DNA of 9,501 bases from an uncultured Eubacteriales bacterium (GCA_900549005.1 URMT01000062.1:1-9501), one strand, 5' to 3'; positions 1-6,695 are shown, counted from the stretch's first letter. Made by a program: numbers and translations. The notes: generated from the sequence alone by a model not told the origin.

Positions 1-68
1 TGACTGAGCAGAACCGTAAGCGCGACACAGTAATGCGACGCATATACAAGGGAAAGCGGCGCCCGTAG
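1..68 (+). CDS. Possible C-terminal tail of an unidentified gene
   Basis: Reading frame 3 of the plus strand is open from the left edge to a TAG at 66-68. It encodes about 21 residues ending in a strongly basic tail (MRRIYKGKRRP). The codons, including ATA, AAG and CGC, resemble those of neighbouring genes. The stop lies only 10 bases before the convergent proS stop codon, a spacing normal for convergent genes. The opposite strand is also open here and reads as a hydrophobic stretch, but that is the in-phase mirror of a charged sequence and is probably the shadow. There is too little sequence to name a family, and no terminator is visible between the two converging genes. Confidence 0.3.
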   Translation, partial: TEQNRKRDTVMRRIYKGKRRP

Positions 69-78
69 AATGTTGAAA

Positions 79-1515
79 TCAGTAGGCGCGGGCGAATATA
101 ACCATATGCTCCGCCTTCTTCCCGCACACGGCGCAAGTTTCTGCCGTTTCGCCCTCGGCGTATACCCTGGCGGTGGCGGCGGTTTCGGCCTTGATTTTAT
201 CTTCGCACTCGCGGCAGCCGCACCAGCCCGCCTTTACAAAGTTGCCGCCCTCCACTCCCGCGAGGATACCAGCCATATCGGTGGCGTAAACTATGCGCTT
301 GTCGCGGCGGGCGCGCGCCGATTCGAGCATATTTTTCTGCACTTCGGAAAGCAGAGTCTGAACGCCCTCTGCCGCGCCGTCGAGCGTAAGTTCGCACTTT
401 TCGAGCGTGTCGCGGCGGAACGCGAGAACTTTGCCCGCCTCGATGTCGCGGGGGCCGAGTTCAAGGCGAAGGGGCACGCCCTTCATCTCCCATTCGTTGA
501 ACTTCCAGCCGGGGCTGTTATCGGTATCGTCGAGCTTTACCCTTACGCCCGCGGCTTCAAGCTGCTCTTTCAGCTCTGCGCACTTTTCCATCACGCCCGC
601 CTTTTTTGCCGCGATGGGCACGATGACGACCTGTATGGGCGCAACCACGGGGGGAAGCGCCAGGCCGCGCTGGTCGCCGTGGGCCATAATCAGAGCGCCG
701 ATGAGCCTTGTGGATACGCCCCAGCTTGAAGTGTATACGTACTTCAACACGCCGTCTTTATCGAGGAACTTTATATCGAACGCCTTGGCGAAGTTCTGGC
801 CGAGGTAGTGCGAGGTGCCCGCCTGCAAACTCTTGCCGTCGTGCATCATCGCCTCCATTCCGAAGGTAGCCACGGCGCCAGCAAACTTTTCTTTTTCGGT
901 CTTTTTGCCCGTTATTACGGGAATTGCAAGGCAGTTTTCGGCAAATTCCTTATACACGCCCAGCATCTTAATCGTCTCTTCCAGCGCCTCCTCTTCGGTG
1001 GCGTGGGCGGTGTGACCCTCCTGCCATAAAAATTCCGACGTGCGGAGGAAGGGGCGCGTGGTCTTTTCCCAGCGCATTACGTTTGCCCACTGGTTCATAA
1101 GAACGGGCAGGTCGCGGTAAGACTGTATCCACTTGGAATACATATTGCCGAAGATTGTTTCTGACGTGGGGCGCACGACGAGAGGTTCTGCAAGCTCTTC
1201 GCCGCCCGCGTGGGTCACTACCGCAACTTCGGGGGCGAAGCCTTCGACGTGCTCCTTCTCCTTGGATAAAAAGCTCATAGGAATGAGCAGGGGGAAATAT
1301 GCGTTTTCGTGCCCCGTGGCTTTGAAGCGCTTGTCGAGTTCCCTTTGAATGTTCTCCCATATGGCGTAGCCGTAAGGGCGTATTACCATTGTGCCCTTTA
1401 CGGGGCCGTAATCGACGAGCTTGGTCTTTAAAACCACGTCGGTATACCACTGGGGAAAGTCGCTCTCTATATCGGCAATCTGGTTGACGAATTTGCCGTC
1501 TTTGTTGTCTGCCAT
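79..1515 (-). CDS. proS: Prolyl-tRNA synthetase, archaeal/eukaryal type
   Basis: This cytosolic class II aminoacyl-tRNA synthetase charges tRNA-Pro with proline using ATP. The 478-residue length fits the short ProRS type without the bacterial editing insertion. Class II motif 1 lies around residues 40-58. Motif 2 runs through RWEKTTRPFLRTSEFLWQEG (148-167), and motif 3 around GALIMAHGDQRGLALPP (273-289). An anticodon-binding domain follows from about 293. The C-terminal domain carries cysteines C432, C434, C437, C461 and C464, a likely zinc site, and the protein ends in the tyrosine (RAY) typical of this subfamily. The ATG at 1515 is preceded by GAGGAG with 8 bases of spacing, which fixes the start. 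The gene stands alone on the minus strand and diverges from the phosphohexomutase. The identity is secure from the motifs. No T-box leader was found. Confidence 0.97.
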   Translation of the reverse strand: MADNKDGKFVNQIADIESDFPQWYTDVVLKTKLVDYGPVKGTMVIRPYGYAIWENIQRELDKRFKATGHENAYFPLLIPMSFLSKEKEHVEGFAPEVAVVTHAGGEELAEPLVVRPTSETIFGNMYSKWIQSYRDLPVLMNQWANVMRWEKTTRPFLRTSEFLWQEGHTAHATEEEALEETIKMLGVYKEFAENCLAIPVITGKKTEKEKFAGAVATFGMEAMMHDGKSLQAGTSHYLGQNFAKAFDIKFLDKDGVLKYVYTSSWGVSTRLIGALIMAHGDQRGLALPPVVAPIQVVIVPIAAKKAGVMEKCAELKEQLEAAGVRVKLDDTDNSPGWKFNEWEMKGVPLRLELGPRDIEAGKVLAFRRDTLEKCELTLDGAAEGVQTLLSEVQKNMLESARARRDKRIVYATDMAGILAGVEGGNFVKAGWCGCRECEDKIKAETAATARVYAEGETAETCAVCGKKAEHMVIFARAY

Positions 1516-1529
1516 AAAAAAATCTCCTC

Positions 1530-1557
1530 AAAAAATCCCCCGCGCATTGCGGCGGGG
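1530..1557 (-). promoter_or_regulatory. Terminator-like hairpin in the proS leader
   Basis: On the minus strand, CCCCG (1557-1553), a one-base bulge and CGC pair with GCG and CGGGG (1542-1538) around an AAT loop. The stem is followed after three bases by six T residues (1535-1530) and then directly by the GAGGAG ribosome binding site. A GC-rich stem plus a T-run is the form of an intrinsic terminator, so this could attenuate proS or set its basal level. The predicted leader is only about 58 nt, which leaves almost no room for an alternative antiterminator fold. It may instead only affect translation or mRNA stability. Confidence 0.5.
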
Positions 1558-1579
1558 CTGTGTTTGACTTTTCTTTGAA

Positions 1580-1609
1580 ATTATATCATATCAGCCGCCG
1601 CGCCTGCAA
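1580..1609 (-). promoter_or_regulatory. Putative sigma-A promoter of proS
   Basis: Read on the minus strand, a perfect TATAAT (1585-1580) is preceded by TG one base away, forming an extended -10 element (TGATATAAT). An 18-base spacer separates it from TTGCAG (1609-1604), which matches the -35 consensus only at its first three bases; the extended -10 may compensate. Transcription would begin near 1573, giving a leader of about 58 nt before the proS ATG. Confidence 0.65.
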
Positions 1610-1644
1610 TTGTTTTGCAAAGCATAATTTAAAATTTTGGCGTA

Positions 1645-1666
1645 CGCGGGCATAAACACGCCCGCG
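1645..1666. repeat. Inverted repeat, 7-bp arms, between divergent promoters
   Basis: CGCGGGC (1645-1651) and GCCCGCG (1660-1666) are perfect inverted arms around an 8-base AT-rich centre. The repeat lies about 36 bases upstream of the proS -35 element and has no T-run, so it is not an obvious terminator. It could be an operator for a dimeric regulator acting on proS or the divergent mutase gene, or simply a GC-rich intergenic hairpin. Confidence 0.4.
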
Positions 1667-1714
1667 CATTGCTTTAAATAAGTATGGCTTTATTTGAAGA
1701 GAGGAAAAATTAAA

Positions 1715-1729
1715 TTGCCCGCGGGGCAA
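1715..1729. other. Small hairpin upstream of the mutase gene
   Basis: TTGCCC (1715-1720) and GGGCAA (1724-1729) form a perfect 6-bp stem with a GCG loop. On the minus strand the stem is followed by a T-rich run (TTTAATTTTTCC), so it could weakly terminate antisense transcripts leaving the mutase gene. On the plus strand no T-run follows it. Confidence 0.3.
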
Positions 1730-1758
1730 AATATATGATAAAAACTTGCGGCAAACAC

Positions 1759-1787
1759 TTGTGTTTGGACGGCCGAAATTGTATAAT
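1759..1787 (+). promoter_or_regulatory. Putative promoter of the phosphohexomutase gene
   Basis: A perfect TATAAT (1782-1787) is preceded at 17 bases by TTGTGT (1759-1764), which has a weak -35 match at the first three bases. The predicted transcription start (about 1793-1795) falls inside or just after the AAAGGG ribosome binding site, so an mRNA from this promoter would have a leader of only a few bases. The -10 match and spacing are good, but AT-rich gaps can produce a TATAAT by chance. Confidence 0.5.
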
Positions 1788-1800
1788 AAAAGGGAATATG

Positions 1801-3303
1801 ATGGCTAACGGATTTATAAAACTTAAAAGCGGAACAGACGTGCGCGGAGTAGCTTCGCCCATATTGGGCAGGACGGTGACCCTTACCGAAGAGGCCACCG
1901 AAACGATTGCCCGCGCATTTGCGACCTGGCTGCAAAAAAAGACGGGCAAAACCCGCCTTAAAATTGCGCTGGGCAACGACAGCAGAATTACCGCAAAACA
2001 GCTTGTTGAGGCATTTGAACGCGGCGCCACAAAGAGCGGCGCTGACGTTGTGTATACCGGCCTTTCTTCCACCCCCTCGATGTTTATGATTTTGCAGGAC
2101 GAAAAGAGGGCGCTCGACGGCTCTGTAATGGTGACGGCTTCGCACCTGCCTGCGGACAGAAACGGACTTAAATTCTTTGCTCCCGAGGGCGGACTTGAAG
2201 GCGAGGACGTGGACGAGATACTTGCAATCGCGCAGAGCGGCAATTTTGCCGAAGGCCCCGGCAGGGTTTTTGAAGATTACTTTATGGACGAATACAGCGA
2301 AATTCTTGTTGCCCGCGTGAGAAAGGCGTGCGGCACCGAAAGACCGCTGGAAGGAAAGAAAGTTATTGTTGACGCGGGCAACGGCGCGGGCGGTTTTTTT
2401 ACCGAAAAGGTGCTTAAACCGCTGGGTGCGGACACGGCAGGCAGCCTTTACCTTGAACCCGACGGAACGTTCCCCCACCACGCGCCCAACCCCGAGGATA
2501 AAGTTGCGATAGACACGCTCAAAAAACAGGTGCTCGCCTGCCACGCGGATTTGGGCATAATTTTCGACACCGACGTAGACCGCGCGGGCGCCGTGGACGT
2601 AAAGGGCGAAGAGATAAACAGGAACAGGCTGATAGCGCTCATCTCGGCGCAGCTCCTTGCAAAGCGGCCGGGGACGATAGTCACCGACTCGGTTACCAGC
2701 GACGGACTGACCAAGTTCATTGAAGAGCGCGGAGGCAGGCACCACCGCTATATGCGCGGCTACCGAAACGTAATAGACGAGTGCAAGCGGCTGAACGACG
2801 CGGGAGAATACTCTCCCCTCGCCGTGGAAACTTCGGGGCACTGCGCGTTCAAAGACAACTACTTTTTGGACGACGGCGCTTACCTCGTTACCGAAATACT
2901 CATAATACTTGCGGGGCAGCTTAAAAAGGGAAAGCGTCTTGCCGACCTTATAAGCGGGCTGGAAGAACCCGCCGAGGCGACCGAGATAAGGCTGCCGATA
3001 GATTGCGACGAGTTCCGGGAGTACGGAAAAATTGTACTTAAAAACTTTGAGAGCGCTGTAAAGGGTTGCGGGGGCGCGAACATTGCGCCCGACAACTACG
3101 AGGGCGTGCGCGTAAACTTCGACAAGGAGCACGGCGACGGCTGGGCGCTTGTGAGAATGAGCCTGCACGAGGCGATAATTCCTATAAACATAGAGAGCGG
3201 CTCTTTGGGCGGGTGCAAAAAGATGGCGAAAACCCTTCTTTCGCTGCTTGAAGAAAATAAAAAGCTGGACTTTGCGCCGCTTTTAAACTACATAAAAAGC
3301 TGA
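1801..3303 (+). CDS. Divergent phosphoglucomutase/phosphomannomutase family protein
   Basis: This is an alpha-D-phosphohexomutase family enzyme, cytosolic, expected to interconvert hexose 1- and 6-phosphates for sugar-nucleotide or glycogen metabolism; the sugar specificity cannot be read here. Counting 500 residues from the ATG at 1801, the N-terminus KLKSGTDVRGVA is typical of the family. The phosphoserine loop is TASHLPADRNGLKFF (S114), and the metal loop is DTDVDR (D256, D258, D260). The sugar-binding loop is ETSGH (343-347). The usual C-terminal SGTEP phosphate loop is replaced by RMSLHEA (452-458). These variants mark a separate branch; from memory, similar TASHLP proteins occur in plants and some Bacillota. 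AAAGGG (1789-1794) gives 6 bases of spacing to 1801 and 3 to the tandem ATG at 1798, so 1801 is preferred. Transketolase follows 82 bases later. Confidence 0.88.
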   Translation: MANGFIKLKSGTDVRGVASPILGRTVTLTEEATETIARAFATWLQKKTGKTRLKIALGNDSRITAKQLVEAFERGATKSGADVVYTGLSSTPSMFMILQDEKRALDGSVMVTASHLPADRNGLKFFAPEGGLEGEDVDEILAIAQSGNFAEGPGRVFEDYFMDEYSEILVARVRKACGTERPLEGKKVIVDAGNGAGGFFTEKVLKPLGADTAGSLYLEPDGTFPHHAPNPEDKVAIDTLKKQVLACHADLGIIFDTDVDRAGAVDVKGEEINRNRLIALISAQLLAKRPGTIVTDSVTSDGLTKFIEERGGRHHRYMRGYRNVIDECKRLNDAGEYSPLAVETSGHCAFKDNYFLDDGAYLVTEILIILAGQLKKGKRLADLISGLEEPAEATEIRLPIDCDEFREYGKIVLKNFESAVKGCGGANIAPDNYEGVRVNFDKEHGDGWALVRMSLHEAIIPINIESGSLGGCKKMAKTLLSLLEENKKLDFAPLLNYIKS

Positions 3304-3370
3304 GCGCTTTGCGCTGCTTGATAAAATAAGGTAAACCAGAAGGCAAAATTTTTTAAACGCTATATTTTTC

Positions 3371-3377
3371 AAAGGAG
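3371..3377 (+). promoter_or_regulatory. Ribosome binding site of transketolase
   Basis: AAAGGAG lies 8 bases before the ATG at 3386 and fixes the transketolase start. The 82-base gap before it holds a small stem, AGCGC-TTT-GCGCT (3303-3315), without a T-run, so no terminator separates mutase and transketolase. A TATATT at 3361-3366 lacks a convincing -35 partner. Co-transcription is therefore possible. Confidence 0.75.
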
Positions 3378-3385
3378 ATTTTATT

Positions 3386-5401
3386 ATGTCTGTTCAGCAG
3401 AAAAGCGTAGACACAATAAGGATTATTTCAACAGAGGCCATCCAGAAGGCAAATTCGGGACACCCCGGCATCTGCATAGGCGCGGCGCCCATAGGCTATG
3501 AGCTGTTTGCCGACTTTTTGAAGTTCAGCTACAAAAACCCCAGGTGGGACAACCGCGACAGGTTCGTGCTTTCGGCAGGGCACGGTTCGATGCTTTTATA
3601 CAGCCTTTTGCACCTCTTCGGTTACGACGTCACGATGGACGACATAAAGAATTTCCGCCAGCTCGGTTCCAGGACGCCCGGCCACCCCGAATATGGCAAG
3701 ACCGACGGCGTTGAAACCTCTACCGGCCCCCTCGGCCAGGGCCTCGGCAATGCGGTTGGTATGGCCGTTGCCGAAGCGCACCTTGCCGCGCGCTTCAACA
3801 AGCCCGGATATAACGTGGTAGACCACTTCACCTACTGCCTGTGCGGCGACGGCTGCCTTGAAGAGGGAATCTCTTACGAGGCCTGCTCGTTTGCGGGCAC
3901 GCAGAAGCTGGGCAAACTCATACTTTTATACGACAGGAACAACGTCACGATTGAAGGAAAGATAGATTCCACTTTCAGCGAGGACATACCCACCAGGTTT
4001 GCCGCACAGGGCTGGCAGGTTATACGCGTTGACGACGCAAACAATCTGCTCACGCTGCGCGCGGCCATAAACAGGGCGAAGAGCGATTTGACGCGCCCTT
4101 CCTTAATCATATGCAACACGGTAATCGGCTACGGTTCGCCCCTTGCCGACAGCGCCGACGTGCACGGAGCGCCTATGGGCGAAGCTAACCTTGCAAAGAT
4201 GAAGGAATTCTTCGGCTGGACGGAAGAACCCTTCACCGTGCCCGACGACGTAAAGGAGCACTGCAAGAAGATTGCGGACGAAAAGCTGGGTGACGAGGCG
4301 GCGTGGAACGAAATGTTTGCAAAGTACGAGGCCGAATTCCCCGAGCTTGCCGCACAGTACAAACAGTTTATGCACGGAATCGAGCCCGACTTCAAGAAAA
4401 TCGAGGGGCTGTTCGACTTCTCTGCGGCCGAGGCCACCCGTTCGAGCGGCGGCAAGGTGCTTGCAAAGATTTCTGCCGTTATGCCCAACATAATGTCGGG
4501 TTCGGCAGACCTTGCCCCCTCCACCAAGACCGAGCTTAAAGGCGTTGATTACTTCACGCCAGAAAACAGGCTGGGACGCAACATTCATTACGGCATACGC
4601 GAGCACGCGATGGCGGCGATATGCAACGGCATACAGCTTCACGGCGGCTTGCAGGCGCTTTGCTCCACCTTCTTCTCCTTTGCCGACTATATGAAGGCGG
4701 GAATAAGGATGAGCGCGCTGATGAACATACCCGTAATCTACGTTATGACGCACGATTCGATAGGCGTAGGCGAGGACGGCCCCACCCATCAGCCGATGGA
4801 ACAGCTCATCTCCCTCCGCTCCATACCCGGAATCAAGGTATTCCGCCCCTGCGACGGACGCGAGACCGCGGCGGCTTACGTTTCCGCGCTCACACAGTCC
4901 AGCCCCACGGCAATCGTGCTCACCAGGCAGAACCTGCCCCAATACGACGGCACGGGCCTCAAAACCATACTCGGCGGCTACGTTCTGAGCGACTGCGAGG
5001 GCACGCCCGACGTGATACTCATCGGCACGGGCTCTGAAATAGAGCTGTGTATGGGCGCGCAGCAGCTGCTTGCCGCAAAGGGACGCAAGGTAAGGGTTGT
5101 TTCGATGCCCTGCATAGAAGAATTTGAAAGGCAGACCAAGGAATATAAAGACAGCGTCCTGCCGCCGCACGTCAAGGCGCGCGTCTGCGTTGAGGCGGCG
5201 TCGCACTACGCGTGGTACAAATACAGCGGCGACTGCGGCGAAGTTATAGCAATGCATACCTTCGGCACGTCGGGCCCCGCAAAACAGCTGTTCGAGTACT
5301 TCGGTTTCACCAAAGAAAACGTGGTTGAAAAGGCCGAACTTTCGATGAAGAAGGCCGCCGAAGAGCGCGAATTCATAATCAGGTCTGCGCAGCAAAAATA
5401 A
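3386..5401 (+). CDS. tkt: Transketolase
   Basis: This thiamine-diphosphate and divalent-metal dependent cytosolic enzyme of the pentose phosphate pathway moves two-carbon ketol units from D-xylulose 5-phosphate to aldose phosphates. At 671 residues it is a full-length, single-chain transketolase. Visible landmarks are NSGHPG (H26), SAGHGS (H66), GHPE (H100), the cofactor motif from GDG (154-156) to N186, H260, the catalytic glutamate in GIREHAM (E406), and H456 and H468 in the pyrimidine and substrate region. The C-terminal domain (about 535-671) is intact. The start has an excellent ribosome binding site. A strong terminator follows the TAA. The nearby arabinose operon makes D-xylulose 5-phosphate, a substrate of this enzyme, but lies on the other strand. 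Confidence 0.98.
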   Translation: MSVQQKSVDTIRIISTEAIQKANSGHPGICIGAAPIGYELFADFLKFSYKNPRWDNRDRFVLSAGHGSMLLYSLLHLFGYDVTMDDIKNFRQLGSRTPGHPEYGKTDGVETSTGPLGQGLGNAVGMAVAEAHLAARFNKPGYNVVDHFTYCLCGDGCLEEGISYEACSFAGTQKLGKLILLYDRNNVTIEGKIDSTFSEDIPTRFAAQGWQVIRVDDANNLLTLRAAINRAKSDLTRPSLIICNTVIGYGSPLADSADVHGAPMGEANLAKMKEFFGWTEEPFTVPDDVKEHCKKIADEKLGDEAAWNEMFAKYEAEFPELAAQYKQFMHGIEPDFKKIEGLFDFSAAEATRSSGGKVLAKISAVMPNIMSGSADLAPSTKTELKGVDYFTPENRLGRNIHYGIREHAMAAICNGIQLHGGLQALCSTFFSFADYMKAGIRMSALMNIPVIYVMTHDSIGVGEDGPTHQPMEQLISLRSIPGIKVFRPCDGRETAAAYVSALTQSSPTAIVLTRQNLPQYDGTGLKTILGGYVLSDCEGTPDVILIGTGSEIELCMGAQQLLAAKGRKVRVVSMPCIEEFERQTKEYKDSVLPPHVKARVCVEAASHYAWYKYSGDCGEVIAMHTFGTSGPAKQLFEYFGFTKENVVEKAELSMKKAAEEREFIIRSAQQK

Positions 5402-5423
5402 GTTGCTATTTAATAATAAGTAA

Positions 5424-5452
5424 AAAAATCGGGCGCGGTGCGCCCGATTTTT
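5424..5452 (+). terminator. Intrinsic terminator after transketolase
   Basis: A perfect 13-bp inverted repeat, AAAAATCGGGCGC (5424-5436) and GCGCCCGATTTTT (5440-5452), encloses a GGT loop. The GC-rich core flanked by A and T runs is a classic rho-independent terminator and would work in both directions. It starts 22 bases after the transketolase stop and separates that gene from the nitroreductase gene. Confidence 0.92.
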
Positions 5453-5522
5453 AAAAATAAAAAGTAATCTGCTTTATTGGCGCTCACGCGGCGCCTTAAA
5501 GCGCAAGGGAGGAAAAATTTTT

Positions 5523-6056
5523 ATGGATATAGAAAAATTATTTTTAACGAGGCAGTCTACTAGGCGCTATTCTGAACAGCCCGTAAGTGACGAAGAGCTG
5601 GAAAGAATTTGCAGGCTGGGTGCGCTGGCGCCCTCGGCAAAAAATTCGCAGCCGTGGAAGATGTTTGCCATAAGCGGCGAAAAGGCGAAAGATTTTGCCT
5701 GCTGCGTGCAGATGTTCGGCGCAAACAAGTGGGCGAGCGGCTGCCCCGCCTTTATCGCCATTGAGTTGAAGCGCGGCAAACTTGCCGAAAAGATTGCAGA
5801 AAAGTTTACCTTTGCCGACTTTGCGGGCAACGATATCGGCCTGCTTACGGCATACATAACGCTCGCCGCCGAGGATATGGGCTTACAGACGTGCATACTG
5901 GGCATACGCGACGAAAAGAAGATTGCCGCATTTGTGGGCGAGCCCGAAGGTTCGCGCTTTCCGCTCATCATCGCCGTGGGGCACGCCGAAGAGGGCTACC
6001 CCGTGCGCGAAAAGGACAGGAAGCCCTTCGACGAGGTATATAAACTTATTAAATAA
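5523..6056 (+). CDS. Nitroreductase family FMN protein
   Basis: This is a small cytosolic flavoprotein of the nitroreductase family, which binds FMN as a dimer and uses NAD(P)H to reduce nitro groups, quinones or other acceptors; the true substrate is unknown. Of 177 residues, the FMN phosphate-binding start RQSTRRY (10-16) is followed by APSAKNSQPWKM (36-47). A central helix region DIGLLTAYITLAAEDMGLQT (104-123) and the C-terminal AVGHAEEGYPVREKDRKPFD (151-170) are typical of the group. The length matches compact clostridial members. AAGGGAGG (5505-5512) with 10-base spacing sets the start. A short inverted repeat, GGCGC/GCGCC (5479-5483 and 5491-5495), lies just upstream. No terminator is seen before the acetyltransferase gene 77 bases downstream, so the two may be co-transcribed. 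Confidence 0.92.
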   Translation: MDIEKLFLTRQSTRRYSEQPVSDEELERICRLGALAPSAKNSQPWKMFAISGEKAKDFACCVQMFGANKWASGCPAFIAIELKRGKLAEKIAEKFTFADFAGNDIGLLTAYITLAAEDMGLQTCILGIRDEKKIAAFVGEPEGSRFPLIIAVGHAEEGYPVREKDRKPFDEVYKLIK

Positions 6057-6106
6057 CGCCGAAAAGCGCCGCGGCAGAGCCGCACGAATAACGGGCCTTT
6101 AAAGCA

Positions 6107-6122
6107 CGCCGCGCAGGCGGCG
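6107..6122 (+). promoter_or_regulatory. GC-rich hairpin over the acetyltransferase ribosome binding region
   Basis: CGCCGC (6107-6112) and GCGGCG (6117-6122) form a perfect 6-bp stem with a 4-base loop, ending 11 bases before the ATG at 6134. The only SD-like bases, AGGCGG (6115-6120), lie mostly in the stem and are too far from the start (13 bases). A second stem, GCGGC-AGA-GCCGC (6071-6083), sits further upstream. Neither has a T-run. The arrangement suggests weak or structure-dependent translation. Confidence 0.4.
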
Positions 6123-6133
6123 CGCTACTTTAT

Positions 6134-6577
6134 ATGAAAATTTTTGAAGTAAAAGAGAACAGAAAACGATATCTTGACCTTCTTCTCCTCGCCGACGAAC
6201 AGGAGAGTATGATTGAAAGATATTTAGGCCGCGGCGTTATGTACGCGCTGGACGACGGCGGCGTTAAAGCGGTGTGCGTTGTGACCGACGAGGGCGACGG
6301 CGTTGCCGAAATAAAAAACCTGGCCGTATCGCCCTGCTGCCAGCGCAAGGGCTACGGCAGGCGGATGGTTGAATTTGTAAAGGGCGCGTGCCGCGGAAGA
6401 TATAAAATTCTGCAAGTCGGCACGGGCGACAGTCCGCTCACCGTGCCTTTTTACGAGGCGTGCGGCTTTAAGCGTTCGCACGCGGTGCCCGATTTCTTTA
6501 TAAAAAACTACGACCACCCGATATTTGAATGCGGCGTTCAGCTGAAAGATATGATATATTTTCAGCTTGAACTGTGA
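6134..6577 (+). CDS. GNAT family N-acetyltransferase, YvbK-like
   Basis: This is a 147-residue single-domain cytosolic GNAT that would transfer an acetyl group from acetyl-CoA to an amine; the substrate is unknown. The acetyl-CoA motif A is seen in IKNLAVSPCCQRKGYGRRMV (60-79), with the Q-x-x-G-x-G pyrophosphate loop at Q70-G75. Motif B contains VPFYEACGF (104-112). The C-terminal part, FFIKNYDHPIFECGVQLKDM (121-140), closely resembles what I recall of the Bacillus YvbK group. The first ATG (6134) gives the expected N-terminus, but no good ribosome binding site precedes it and a GC-rich hairpin covers the region. It may be read through from the nitroreductase gene. It ends before a terminator shared with the convergent arabinose operon. 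Confidence 0.9.
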   Translation: MKIFEVKENRKRYLDLLLLADEQESMIERYLGRGVMYALDDGGVKAVCVVTDEGDGVAEIKNLAVSPCCQRKGYGRRMVEFVKGACRGRYKILQVGTGDSPLTVPFYEACGFKRSHAVPDFFIKNYDHPIFECGVQLKDMIYFQLEL

Positions 6578-6652
6578 AATTGACCCGCACATATGCGGCA
6601 AATAACGGCTATTTTTAAATAAAGTTTTTGAACAACTGCCATTAAATAAACC

Positions 6653-6695
6653 GCGGGGGCGATTTTTTAAATCGCCCCCGCTGTTTATTTTTTTT
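6653..6695. terminator. Bidirectional terminator between convergent genes
   Basis: GCGGGGGCGATTT (6653-6665) and AAATCGCCCCCGC (6669-6681) form a perfect 13-bp stem with a TTT loop. On the plus strand it is followed by TGTTTATTTTTTTT (6682-6695), terminating the acetyltransferase transcript. On the minus strand it is followed by GGTTTATTTAAT, weaker but suited to ending the arabinose operon transcript, whose last stop is about 107 bases away. The rest of the 210-base gap is AT-rich and contains no gene that I can see. Confidence 0.9.

Noticed and set aside
1684..1713. Tiny open frame MALFEERKN upstream of the mutase gene
   Set aside because: Nine codons, no SD sequence, and upstream of the predicted transcription start. 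There is no support for translation.
1735..1800. Upstream ATG at 1735 as the mutase start
   Set aside because: It would add 22 residues not seen in the family, has no SD sequence, and the extension contains the putative TATAAT element. The family N-terminus begins at 1801.
1516..1800. T-box riboswitch upstream of proS
   Set aside because: T-boxes are common before synthetase genes in Bacillota, but no T-box consensus or long structured leader was found on the minus strand, and the predicted leader is only about 58 nt.
1690..3168. Minus-strand open frame of 492 codons opposite the mutase gene
   Set aside because: It mirrors a well-supported plus-strand gene with all family motifs, is low-complexity with frequent V, A, R and F, and shows no known domain. 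Long antisense frames are common at this base composition.
4103..5395. Minus-strand open frame of 430 codons opposite transketolase
   Set aside because: It is a shadow of the transketolase gene, with no recognisable domain and no ribosome binding site that I could see.
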